This document shows positions 25,675 to 35,397 of a stretch of DNA of 64,000 nt, one piece after another (position 1 is the stretch's first letter; every line of letters begins with the position of its first letter). The notes under the pieces were generated by a model. The model was given only the letters and a program-made list of their open reading frames with translations, ran no database searches and was not told where the DNA came from. A program made the position numbers and the translations under genes. The DNA is taken from NCBI RefSeq assembly GCF_963678635.1, contig NC_087067.1, positions 30,912,401 to 30,976,400 of the forward strand, read 5' to 3'. Source of the stretch: Symsagittifera roscoffensis. Taxonomy: Eukaryota; Xenacoelomorpha; Acoela; Convolutidae.

Positions 25675-26003
25675 AAGATAGGGAATAGAGTGTCCGGTCA
25701 GCCACCTATGTATTAAGATAGGCTATAGAGTCTACAATGTATAAGGATAGGGAAAACCAATGGTAAGGTTTTATGGTTTGTGTGATGGTAAGATAATGGT
25801 AAGAGAAACCTAATTTTTTTGGTTTTTGTGAGGAAATGTCTAATTTTTTCACAAAAATCTGGGCGCGCGTTACCTAATTGGGAACAATTAATTGTTAATG
25901 ACGTGTAGAATAAAGGTTATGTATTTAGTTTTTTGGTGCATGGTAAGTCAATGGTAAGAGATTATGTGCAAAAATTTAGAATTTTTATGAAATTTTTTTC
26001 GAA
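25675..26003. repeat. Left terminal inverted repeat
   Basis: It matches the complement of about 40,586-40,914 with only about ten differences. It holds two iteron families: the motif ATGTATTAAGATAGG (25,708 onward, a variant about 30 bp further in) and five exact ATGGTAAG octamers (25,760, 25,785, 25,796, 25,940, 25,951). The GC patch GGGCGCGCGTTACC at ~25,861 is conserved on both sides. The left end seems ~22 bp shorter than the right end. Confidence 0.92.
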
Positions 26004-26267
26004 AAAGTTCAAAACACGATAAGATTTTGCTTAATTTGATATGATAAAAATTTATTAGATACTTTTACTTTCTACCTATCTGAATCTATTCTGAACCTAC
26101 AGAGACTTCGAAAAAAGTCAAGTTTTTTGAGAAAAAAGTTTAAATTACAAAGAAAGTATATAAATCACTGCATTGTATAACAAGTTTACCGCAACATTTT
26201 ACATTTTAACATCATAAACCCAATATAATACAACATCATGAATAAGTTTACTTGACCAGATCAGTTC

Positions 26268-29200
26268 TTATAAGTTCAGTGGTTTTGTATGAATTCCATC
26301 ATCTTGTACTTGTCTTTTTGGATAAAAATAGCTTAGTCCTTTCTTTGTCTGTTCATATGTGGCCACCATATGATTTATAGTTCTGAATCCTCTGTTAGTA
26401 GATGTAAGATTAATTGCTTCATCAAGCACTCTCCTATACTTTGCTAAAGGTCCATCTCCAGAGTCTTCTAGAACCCGCTTATTCAATCCTTTGCTGCTAA
26501 ATTTGAATTTGTCTGACTTGTTGTCATAGCAGCAATATGTCTTACTACATAAACAGAGCATTTCTGTGCACCTAAATTCTTCTTTGAAAAGTCCCGGCTC
26601 CCGCTTATCATGTTTTTTATGGACACTACAACAGGTTCGAGGAAAGAAATTGTATTTTGCATCCGCCTTGAAGGAATCTCTGCAATCACTCTCCCTCATT
26701 TTTTCCCAAGCAGCTCTCTTATCTGGTTGGATGCAATCGTACAAATTTTCTTCTGCAAGTGCCAAGTAAAGTGAGTCTGTGTCCATCTCCAACTCTTCAA
26801 ATTTATTTACATCACAGAACTTGTCAAAGAAGTTATAGTAGAGTTCCAACATTCTCAGTTTTGCATACTGAAGTATGAAAAAACCAACAATGATGGGTTC
26901 TCTGTGCTCAATGGTTGACTTCAACAACTCCACCTCATATAAGTCCTTCTCAACTGTGTTAAGTCTCTTAAACAGTAGTTCATTGATTGCCTTGTGAGTT
27001 TTTTCATCGTTCAGATACTTCGTGATTGTATGCCTGGATCTATCCATGATCTGATATCCATAGGAGGTATTGCCCAAGAGCTTCATTGTTTCTGCTACAA
27101 CTCCTGACAAAGGGTTTTCATCTCCTTCTCTTCTTGCATCAACCACTGACTGAACGAAATTATTAAAGCATTTCCGAGGAGAATATTCAACAAAACGATA
27201 AATTTTGGTGCATTGCAAGCCAAGTTCTAAATAAAAGTTGAAGAGAGGAGTTATAACTGTTCCATTTTCTAGCTTGAAGCTAGATATAAGCATTCTCTGT
27301 GGATGTTTCAACATTTCATTTTCAATAGCAGAATTCTTCATATAGTCACCAATATCGTTTGTTCCAACCTCAGTGTTTTTGAAAATTGGAGGAAAATTCG
27401 CAAATTTCGATTTCAGTTCATCTGGAACAACTAAGTCACACTGAACGTAACCAAAAAGAGATCCATCTTTTATTTTTGCTAGAAGAGAGTCTGTAGAAAG
27501 GGTTCTTTTGTAGGGAAAGTGGGTTCGAACATGATTTTTGATCTTGTCATTGGTTTTGAAATTTTGCCACCACTCACACTCCCACATTTCTTCAACTTTG
27601 TATCCTTTCTCTTGAATGTATTCTCGTCTCATCTCATCCATCTCTCTCTTCTTATTTCCTCGCTCGATATCCAGTTCCTTTAAGGAGGGATGAGTTTCTT
27701 GACAAGAACAAAAGTGATAGTAGCACCCCATTGCCTCGAATACTGTTTTACAGTGATCACAATAACCGTCCACATTAAAACAGTCAATTTTCTTCTGTTT
27801 TCCAGAAGTAAAAAAGCTCTCAATTTTACATTCTGGTCTTGATTCTTGATAGAAAGACATGACCATATTCTCAAATTTGCGAGTTCGATTATGTCTAGCC
27901 TTGAATTTCTGCATATCAGTGTCAAACTCCCATCTCGTATACAGTCCTGTTGGCATATCTTGACACATTGAATAGGGGTAAAGCTGGCTCGCATCAATTC
28001 CAACGATTGACTTACAAATATTTGATGAATCTCTGATAAAGGTTTCATCTACAACTATTTTTCGAGTGAACACAATCGAAGGCCCACCGGTCATGTCTTC
28101 TCGTATTTTTTCACACAAATCTTTATCACTTTCGCAAAATGGATAAAATTTGTAATTTGTAGATCTGTGTAGACATATGTTTGCTAGATTTGGAAGTGTA
28201 CATCCAAGTTTCAACATATCTATCCCTTTGTTATGATAAAATTGGATCATTTTTTGCATTGCTTCCAGGGTTGGAACTACATCTTTGTTGTTGTACCACT
28301 GCAAAAAGTCTTTGAAAACAGTCATTCCGTTTTCTCGCCAAGTTTGTTGTAAGTAACTGTAATTATCTAGACCAGATGCGGGTACAGTGTTGATTTGAAG
28401 CGTTTTCAGTGCTTGCTGTTCATCGAGTCCACTCTTCCTCAGTTTTTCATAATCAGTAAAGTCTTTGTCTAGAGGATTGTTGTTTCTAAGTTTACTGAAA
28501 AATGCTTCATATGGGGGCAGTCCTGGAAAATCAAGTTTGTCAGGGTTGTCAAACCACTCATAAGGAAAGAATCCTTTTGTTTCACTAGCTTTATAAGCTT
28601 TGAGAAATGAGTCCAGAGTTGTTGCTCCACCCAGAAATTTCATAATGTCAAGAAATTGTACATCTCCAAACTTGAAAGATATAAAATCATTTGCTTTTTT
28701 GATGACGGATGTTTCTTGCTCTTTATCGCGAATCAAATAAGGGATTAAGTAGGACTTGATCAAATTTAAGTCATATCTACCACTGCTAAATCCAAAAACA
28801 GGTAAAGTATTTATATATCTCTCCAGATGTTGTTTCAAATCGATGAGTTGATTTTTCTGAATTCGCAAGAATTGTGTTGACATACCTGCTTCTTCCGAAT
28901 TTTCAATACATTCGTCTTCGTACTCAAACTTGTTACTTGAAAAATTCTGGCCTCGCTCATTCAATTGATCAAAGATTTTTTTCATTCTTTCATTGACAGC
29001 AACTTCAATATCTTGGAAATTTGTTCTCATCTCCAGCTTACTTTTCTCAGCCAACAGCTCGAGTTTGCTTACAAAATCAATAATCAAGTTCTGTGGATCC
29101 TTGTTGTACAAAAAGATGGGTTCATCAATCAGATTTGATGATATAGAGACTGAAATGGGGACATGTTTTCCAATCCAGGTAGTAGTTTGTGTTTCTTTTA

Positions 29201-30652
29201 GCTCTTCTGTAGGAACACAAATCGACTCAAAATCGAAAATTGCTAGGTTTTTGAAGAGTTTTTTATCATCGGAAACTGGAAGATTGAATCCTTCTAGTTT
29301 TTCAAACAGGGTTTCGCGAAGCTCATATACGTTCTTTGGGTAAATATGTTTCACACGATCCTTACATCTCAGAAGATGTTTGTTGAGAAACTCGGATATT
29401 TTGAAGAAACTATCACAACTAGGGCACCGGAAACACTTAAAGAAGCTATCTATATCATTTGCATGAATGATATGATTGTTGAATCTCAGTAATTTGACTG
29501 TTTTATCAAATCTACCAATACTTCTTCGTGCTAGTTCTCCCACATATTCTCCCTCTTGAATATCAAAATCGTAAATAAAGATGTTGCGTCCAACTATTTC
29601 CTCGACAACAGGTAAGTCTTCAACGGAAACTCCACGAAAATTTTTTGGATCATAACCAGATTTTGTTATGAATTCTGTAAAATATCTGGAGGTGTGAGTG
29701 TCGAGATCATTGTGTCCGTTCATGTACATGGCCAATGCGCGGAAAAGACACAAATGATCTTTGTAAGGTTCCTTGTCCTTGTTAGATAAAAGACAGTTAA
29801 CAGAATGGTTTTTCAGTAGAGGTTCGGGTAAGACAGAATCTGGACATCCCATTGGGATGTTTTTCAGCAAAGCAGCAAAAATTGTAACGTTAGTAATCAA
29901 CTTGAATCGCCATTTTGTGTTCTGGCGTTCTTGTGTACATTGTTCCACAATATCAAATTTTTCTACTTTTCCTTGGATTGTTATCAAATCCGCTTTCGTA
30001 CAAAGTAAGTGGGATTTTTCAAACAGAGTATTGTTTTCATGGGCGTAGAAATATCGATATTCACCAGTCTCAATATTTCGAAGAACAAAACCCAGAGCAA
30101 TATTGATTTTTGCGGCAGAGTCGAGCTTGTTGAAGACTTCTTCAAGTTTCTCGTTAATGATTTTAGTATCTAACTTGGACATTTGGAAGTTAAATACCTT
30201 GTGTCTCCCATTTTTCATCTCCGTATCCAACAGAAAATGTTGACATGCACCAAGTTCCTCCTTCAATTTTTCACCATCTTCCCCCTCATCCTCCACAATT
30301 TTGTTCAAGTCGGCTACCGTATCACTAGGCTTCCGTTGTTTCGCTCCATGTTCCTTTCTCCGATGTTGCTGGAGAGAGTAGTAACTTCCAGTATTTAACT
30401 TCCAACACCCACACAACTCGGGAACTCTTGCTTACAAGAAGAACACACCGTTGATTGCTTAGAAGTTGCTGGAGCATGTTTCTTAGCAACATGATAGTTC
30501 ATTTCTTGTTGATTGTAAGTGGAATACTTACATTCAGCACAAGAAACAACTCCTTTAGCACATCTTTTTTGATGTCTCGCAGCATCAGATCTCCTGTATT
30601 CCTGACCACAATCCTCACATTTGACTTTCTCGTTTCGGTTAAGGGCAGGCAT
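26268..30652 (-). CDS. Family-B DNA polymerase with zinc fingers, frame broken once
   Basis: The start is the ATG at 30,652. The first 86 codons encode zinc-finger-like CxxC/H motifs (CEDCGQEYRRSDAARHQKRC, CAECKYSTY) and stop at 30,395; the remaining 1,382-codon frame runs 30,416-26,268. The break coincides with a 14-bp imperfect tandem duplication (30,391-30,404 and 30,377-30,390). In the long frame, by approximate residue: OTU-like CLFRAL about 225, C2HC finger about 338, exonuclease motifs FDFES (about 392), SSGRYDLN (about 542) and YNNKD (about 712); polymerase motif A IDASQLYP (about 805), motif B KLLGNTSYGY (about 1115), motif C MDTDSLYLA (about 1212). A cysteine/histidine insertion at about 885-945 ends in MWECEW. 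All catalytic motifs are present. The set fits the DNA_pol_B_2 type seen in Polintons and linear plasmids, which replicate by protein priming; priming here is inferred. Confidence 0.93.
30377..30404 (-). repeat. 14-bp tandem duplication that breaks the polymerase frame
   Basis: TGGAAGTTA occurs at 30,396-30,404 and again at 30,382-30,390, a 14-bp spacing. Fourteen is not a multiple of three, and the two flanking frames differ by exactly that shift. Confidence 0.75.
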
Positions 30653-30779
30653 TATCTAAAAAAATTGGGACTTTAGAAATGTTCCAAATTTAAAAACTTA
30701 AAGTACCAATTGAATGAAAATACTTACTTTTCGTGAAGTAACGAAATGTAAAATTTGAAGTAAAATTCAGTTGACTGTT

Positions 30780-31156
30780 TCTGATTGGCAAACAAAATGA
30801 ATGATTTAACCCAATAAAATAAGTGTATTTATACTATCAATGACGCCTACGCAATAATCCTCTTACGGTAATGACGTCATTCTTTGAATAGAAGTGACGT
30901 CACCGCCTACGCAATTTTCCTTTTATGGTAATGACGTCATTCTATATTTAGAAGTGACGTCACCACCCACGCAATGTTCCTTTTATGATAATGACATTAT
31001 TCTAGAAATAGGAATGACGTCAACACCCACACAATTTTCCTATGTAATGACGTCATTCCTTTGAAAGTTCTAGAATTTTCCAGAAAAATTTTCAACCAAT
31101 CAGAACTAAGCAGTTTCTAGTCATAACTTTGGATCCAAAATATTCATTTTTGAAGA
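30780..31156. promoter_or_regulatory. Bidirectional promoter with a CRE (TGACGTCA) repeat array
   Basis: It lies between the polymerase (-) and the 195-aa ORF (+). About 3.5 tandem ~60-bp units span 30,840-31,060. Perfect TGACGTCA palindromes are at 30,872, 30,895, 30,932, 30,955, 31,015 and 31,048, with a mutated one at about 30,992. Each unit also has a CGCCTACGCAA-type motif (30,845, 30,904; weaker later). Inverted CCAAT boxes flank the array (TCTGATTGG at ~30,780 and CCAATCAGA at ~31,098). TGACGTCA is the classical CREB/ATF site. Confidence 0.8.
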
Positions 31157-31744
31157 ATGTCAATCAAAAAGCATTTGAACTTCCTCGAATTACTCTACAA
31201 GAAAAAAGAAAATATTCCGTGTGATTTCCTTATTGATAAAATAGATGTAGATTCTTACTTTTTTCACAATTTTTTGGACGTTTATGTTGTCCAAAATAGA
31301 GTTCTCCGACTAAGTAAAGGTCTCTTTAGAGAAACTTACTCAATCAAAGAGTTTACATTTGATTCACATATTGCTTATCAAAGCTATAAACTTACAGCTG
31401 AGTTACACTTGACTAGAAAAGAAATTTTATTTATTTTAGAAAATTTGAAGTTGATAAAAAAATCGTACGATAATATTTCAAAGACTCTTTTTATTCCATA
31501 TCCAACTCCCAAATTTGTTAAAACTCCCCAGCAAAGTGCTTTATTCCTCCATTTTTTTAAGGACTTTCAAAGTTCAAAATCTTGCATGATCAGGTTTGGT
31601 ATCAGATTTCCAGAGATTTGCTTTGAAAAATTCATCAACTTTGAGTTATCATCTCAAATCTACATCAAAATTAAAGAACTTGAATATCTGCTGAAAAATC
31701 AGCAATTTCTCATCGATTATATACAAAAAATTCAGTTAAATTGA
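31157..31744 (+). CDS. Unknown element protein, 195 aa
   Basis: The ATG at 31,157 follows the CRE array by about 100 bp. The protein is basic, rich in K, F and I, and mostly helical, with no recognised motif. Its stop overlaps the next start by one base (TGATG at 31,742-31,746), so the two may be translated from one transcript. It has no duplicate copy in the element. Placement opposite the polymerase suggests co-regulation; a terminal-protein or replication-accessory role is possible, but nothing in the sequence shows it. Confidence 0.7.
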   Translation: MSIKKHLNFLELLYKKKENIPCDFLIDKIDVDSYFFHNFLDVYVVQNRVLRLSKGLFRETYSIKEFTFDSHIAYQSYKLTAELHLTRKEILFILENLKLIKKSYDNISKTLFIPYPTPKFVKTPQQSALFLHFFKDFQSSKSCMIRFGIRFPEICFEKFINFELSSQIYIKIKELEYLLKNQQFLIDYIQKIQLN

Positions 31745-31902
31745 TGAGAAGACTAGCAAAGATGCTACTTTTATTAATTTTTCTTCTTTTGTTACTTATA
31801 TCGGCAATATTTCTTATTTTTACAGCAAACAACTTTTGGTCATTTATTTTTGCGATTGCTTTTGTGTATATTTTTACTTATTTGGAAGACTTAAGTCCTT
31901 GA
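31744..31902 (+). CDS. Short membrane protein (52 aa), copy A
   Basis: The start overlaps the stop of the upstream ORF by one base. After a short basic start (MRRLAK) comes a very hydrophobic stretch of leucine and isoleucine, a short TANN turn and a second hydrophobic segment ending YLEDLSP, so two membrane helices are likely. A near-identical copy lies at 33,784-33,924, which supports function but also reflects recent duplication. A later in-frame ATG at 31,762 matches the start available in copy B. Small two-helix proteins of this kind are common in viruses, but the role here is unknown. Confidence 0.6.
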   Translation: MRRLAKMLLLLIFLLLLLISAIFLIFTANNFWSFIFAIAFVYIFTYLEDLSP

Positions 31903-31907
31903 AAGGT

Positions 31908-32272
31908 TCCTCTGATTGGATACAACAACTTGAACAAAAATGAACATTTTTGTGATTGGAAACGACAATGTGTAACTTTGTTTCCAATTGGACACGAGTT
32001 TTCTATAAGAATTCCATAAAAGGAAACTAAAATCTAATTGGACACGACTACAATCCAAATAAGGAAAATTCATTCTCATTGGTTAAACCCACACATTCCA
32101 GTTGAAGGTACCCCTCTCTCTTAACTAAAAATCATTTTATTTTCAAATTAACTACCGTCAACTACCTCCTCTCTCAGCTCTAAATACAATAATTTCAACA
32201 TAACTACCGGCAAATTTCTCCCTCTCAACTGTAAATCTTGCTTTTAATCATTTACTCAACTTATTGCTCAAA
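31908..32272 (+). promoter_or_regulatory. Promoter and leader of PC4-like gene A, ATTGG array
   Basis: Five ATTGG (inverted CCAAT) motifs occur at about 30-50-bp spacing: TGATTGGATAC, TGATTGGAAAC, CAATTGGACAC, TAATTGGACAC, TCATTGGTTAA (31,911-32,085). They are followed by a pyrimidine-rich CTCTCTC leader. The block is about 99% identical to 33,930-34,230. Confidence 0.65.
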
Positions 32273-32773
32273 ATGATCTTCTCAGTACAAAACAACAACC
32301 TTATGTTCTCGGTGGAATTTTCGGCTGATTTAGTACAAATCCAAGTGCGAGAAACAGTTTGTGGAGTTTTTCTGGCACGAATGGACATCCCAATCCAAGT
32401 CTGGCATATGGTGGAAGTGATGCGAAGGGATTTCAACGAACATCATATAACGCAAGTACCTCCTACAGAGAATCAACTTGGAGAAATGCAGATGATGGAG
32501 GAAGTGGCCGAACATGTGGGAATGAACTACCCCGAAATTCCTGACTCTAGATATGTGGCCCAACCATTCGACGATTTCCTCCTTCCTTGGGAAGAGGGAT
32601 CTGTGGACAACCCAATTACCATCGAAGAGGATGAGGGGTTCTCTGAACCAAGAACTCCAGTTAGCGAACCACCAAGACAGCCACCAGTGATGGAGGCAAG
32701 ACCAGCTTTGCACTCCATTGAGAACTTGCAAAATTTTGAGAACTCAGCTGCTCGACATCTCTTTGATTTGTAA
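32273..32773 (+). CDS. PC4-like putative ssDNA-binding protein A, acidic tail (166 aa)
   Basis: The ATG at 32,273 is shared with the paralogue B. Residues 1-50 alternate short strands and end in a helix (LVQIQVRE, then MDIPIQVWHMVEVMRRDF), the beta-beta-beta-beta-alpha order and spacing of transcriptional coactivator PC4, including the helix tryptophan (compare the family pattern of IDIRE followed by GISLxxEQW). Residues 95-140 are acidic and proline-rich and include NPITIEEDE, which resembles a SUMO-interaction motif. The last residues SAARHLFDL are conserved in B and resemble the acidic-aromatic tips of SSB proteins. A ssDNA-binding role beside a PolB is attractive but inferred from pattern only. 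Confidence 0.6.
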   Translation: MIFSVQNNNLMFSVEFSADLVQIQVRETVCGVFLARMDIPIQVWHMVEVMRRDFNEHHITQVPPTENQLGEMQMMEEVAEHVGMNYPEIPDSRYVAQPFDDFLLPWEEGSVDNPITIEEDEGFSEPRTPVSEPPRQPPVMEARPALHSIENLQNFENSAARHLFDL

Positions 32774-33599
32774 ATAAATTGGTTACTGTCTTGTGCTTTG
32801 TAATCTAATTTCTTTGTATTTAGTAAAATTATTTTCAAGAGATAAGAACAAAGAGATCATAGAAAAGTTTATTAAGAAATTTCAATGGTAAAAATTTGTT
32901 AAAAATTAAACTAATTATGCATATGGTAAATACTTTTATAGAATCTTGTTAGAAAGATGGTAAAAAAATTAAATCAATTTTTGCAAGCATGTTAAAAACT
33001 TTACATTAATTTTTGCACCATGCAAAACTTTTCATAATTTTTTTACACACTTGTTAAAAAAATCAAAGAAAATCTCGCAAATTAAGAAAAACTTCATTAA
33101 ATATTTTCGCATTTTAAAGAAAACTGAAAGAAGATTTTCTTGCACTGTTAATAATTAAATAAAATGGAAATCTTTGTTTTGATTTTGATCATAAAAAAAT
33201 CTCTTTTTTGCATGTAGATTGATCAAAAATATTGGAAAAACAATGTATTAAGATAGGGAATAGTACTCAAAGTCAGCAATTCTGAAAAACTTTTAGCATT
33301 AATTTAACAAGTTTTTTACAAAAATTTTTTGCAATTTTTGCAAATGAATTAGAAAAAATAAGTTAGATTTTTGCATTTTTTTAAAAAAAAATCACGAAAA
33401 AACTTGCATCTAACACAAAATTTTGTTGAAAATTTTTGCACACTTGTTGAAAAAATCAAAACAATTTTTGCATCTTGTAAAAAAGTTTAACTAATTTTTT
33501 GCAAACGTGTTGAAAAAATCAAACCAAAATTTGCATCTGAAAAACTCTTGATTTAAATATAAACAATTTTGACAAGATTTTTATTAACAAATATTCAAT
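32774..33599. other. AT-rich low-complexity spacer with one terminal-repeat motif
   Basis: Repeated phrases of the type TTTTTGCA and TTGTTAAAAAAATCAAA dominate. At 33,243-33,263 there is an exact 21-bp copy of the terminal-repeat iteron plus its neighbour (ATGTATTAAGATAGGG then AATAG). Confidence 0.7.
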
Positions 33600-33776
33600 T
33601 ATTAATAGAAAAATTGATACGTTCACTATTTACAGTACCAAAACCATCAATAAAACAATCAACAATTTTCAACAAATCAGTCACATACTTTGAGTTTTGA
33701 ACTTTTCGAATCCTTTCCAAAAAAGTAGATTCAAGAGTCTGAGTGGACGCAAGTTCCTGATCAGAAATGAAAAAAT
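33600..33776 (-). pseudogene. Truncated copy of the 3' end of the 35.4-36.0 kb gene
   Basis: The minus-strand frame shares LASTQTL, RIRKVQNSKY, DLLKI and DCFI with the C-terminus of the gene at 35,398-35,996 and ends at an equivalent stop. Its 5' part is missing at the duplication junction. It marks the end of the first ~2-kb tandem unit. Confidence 0.75.
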
Positions 33777-33783
33777 TGCAGAG

Positions 33784-33924
33784 ATGCTACTTTTATTAAT
33801 TTTTCTTCTTTTGTTACTTATATCGGCAATATTTCTTATTTTTACAGCAAACGACTTTTGGTCATTTATTTTTGCGATTGCTTTTGTGTATATTTTTACC
33901 TATTTGGAAGACTTAAGTCCTTGA
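33784..33924 (+). CDS. Short membrane protein (46 aa), copy B
   Basis: Nearly identical to copy A (one visible residue change, TANN to TAND) but without the basic leader, because the duplication joint replaces it. It starts at the first in-frame ATG. It may be untranslated or expressed from a different leader. Confidence 0.5.
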   Translation: MLLLLIFLLLLLISAIFLIFTANDFWSFIFAIAFVYIFTYLEDLSP

Positions 33925-33929
33925 AAGGT

Positions 33930-34290
33930 TCCTCTGATTGGATACAACAACTTGAACAAAAATGAACATTTTTGTGATTGGAAACGACAATGTGTAACTT
34001 TGTTTCCAATTGGACACGAGTTTTCTATAAGAATTCCATAAAAGGAAACTAAAATCTAATTGGACACGACTACAATCCAAATAAGGAAAATTCATTCTCA
34101 TTGGTTAAACCCACACATTCCAGTTGAAGGTACCCCTCTCTCTTAACTAAAAATCATTTTATTTTCAACTTAACTACCGTCAACTACCTCCTCTCTCAGC
34201 TCTAAACATCCTAATTTCAACTTATTTTTTGTAAGGTTCCCCCTCCTCTCAGTTCTTTTTTTTTCTCTTTTAGTCATCTTATTGCTCAAA
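33930..34290 (+). promoter_or_regulatory. Promoter and leader of PC4-like gene B
   Basis: Carries the same five-ATTGG block as copy A with almost no differences until about 34,205, then diverges to a pyrimidine-rich leader. Confidence 0.6.
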
Positions 34291-34773
34291 ATGATCTTCT
34301 CAGTGCAAAACAGCAACCTTATGTACTCTGTAGAGTTTTCGCCTGATCTAGTACAAGTTCAAGTGCGAGAAACAGTCTCTGGAGTTTTTCTAGCACAAAT
34401 GGACATCCCAATCCAAGTCTGGCACATGGTGGAAGTGATGCGAAGGGATTTCAGCGAGCATCATATGATGCAAGTTCCCATCACAGAAAACCAACTTGGA
34501 ACAATGCAAATGATGGGGGAAGTTTCTGATCATGTGGGAATGAACTATCCCGAGATTCCGGACTCAAGATTTGTGGCTCAACCAGTCGACGACTTCCTTT
34601 TTCCTTGGGAGGAGGAAGGATCAGTCGAAAATCCCATCACAATAGATGCAGATGAGAGTTTCTCAGAAACAATGACACCTCCAGTTCCACAACAACCACT
34701 ACAACCTCGTCCACCTCTGCGTTCTATAGAGAACCTCCAGAACTCTTCTGCTGCTCGACAGTACTTTGATTAA
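34291..34773 (+). CDS. PC4-like putative ssDNA-binding protein B, acidic tail (160 aa)
   Basis: Tandem paralogue of protein A. The N-terminal ~95 residues are highly conserved (DIPIQVWHMVEVMRRDF, HVGMNYPEIPDSR), the acidic segment keeps NPITIDADE, and the proline-rich linker varies. The tail ends SAARQYFD. Changes between copies are mostly conservative, so both appear to have been under selection, in contrast with the almost unchanged promoter upstream. Two copies could form homo- or heterodimers, since PC4 works as a dimer; that is inference. Confidence 0.6.
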   Translation: MIFSVQNSNLMYSVEFSPDLVQVQVRETVSGVFLAQMDIPIQVWHMVEVMRRDFSEHHMMQVPITENQLGTMQMMGEVSDHVGMNYPEIPDSRFVAQPVDDFLFPWEEEGSVENPITIDADESFSETMTPPVPQQPLQPRPPLRSIENLQNSSAARQYFD

Positions 34774-35397
34774 ATGTTTTTGTAAATAAAGGTTGTTTGG
34801 TTTTGACTTCGTTTTCTGTAATTAATTTCTTCAATTTCACTTTAATTATGAGAATAGATGAGAGGTTCAAGGTAAACCATTGAAAAACAATTAGAACTTA
34901 GTTAAGTGCTCCGAACTCGCACACATGTTAAAAAATTTGATTAATTTTTGCACAAAAATTCGGAAAAACACTAGAAAAACTGTACGCAAGTAAAAAGTTA
35001 CCTAATCGATATTGCATCTTGTACACACTTTTAGCTTTTTGTAGAAAAAATTGAAACACTTTTCGCATTTTGTCGAAAAAAGTAAAACACTTTTCGCATT
35101 TGTAGTGAAAAAGTGAAACACTTTTCACATCTTGTTAAAAAAAGTAAAACACTTTTCGCATCTTCTCAAAAAAATTGAAAATTTTTTTTCGCATTATGTC
35201 AAAAAAAAAATTGAAACACTTTTTACAACTTGTTAAAAAAATTGAAATGATTTTTGCAACTTTTTGAAAATCAAAAGAAATATTACATCTTTCTTACATG
35301 TTTGAAAAATTTTTTGCAAATGTTTTTGACAACGGTGATTTTTGTTTCGGTAATTAATGGTATTTTTGTAAACATATGAGAGAAAATAGATGGAATA
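34774..35397. repeat. Low-complexity tandem phrases
   Basis: Between about 34,920 and 35,330 a 35-40-bp phrase of the type TTGAAACACTTTTCGCATT with AAAAAA spacers is repeated. No gene is apparent; it is the counterpart of 32.9-33.5 kb. Confidence 0.7.

Noticed and set aside
29773..30106. Plus-strand ORFs of 63-91 codons inside the polymerase
   Set aside because: Antisense shadows of the polymerase reading frame.
30395..30436. Very short intron or -1 programmed frameshift in the polymerase
   Set aside because: The only GT-AG options are about 15-20 nt, no canonical slippery heptamer is visible, and a 14-bp tandem duplication explains the shift.
26268..30652. Host replicative DNA polymerase (delta or zeta type)
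   Set aside because: Motif spacing, the extra zinc fingers and the location between terminal inverted repeats with other element genes point to a mobile-element PolB.
31891..34101. Two identical 62-codon minus-strand ORFs
   Set aside because: They lie in the duplicated promoter block and are identical only because the DNA is; the ATTGG boxes explain the conservation.
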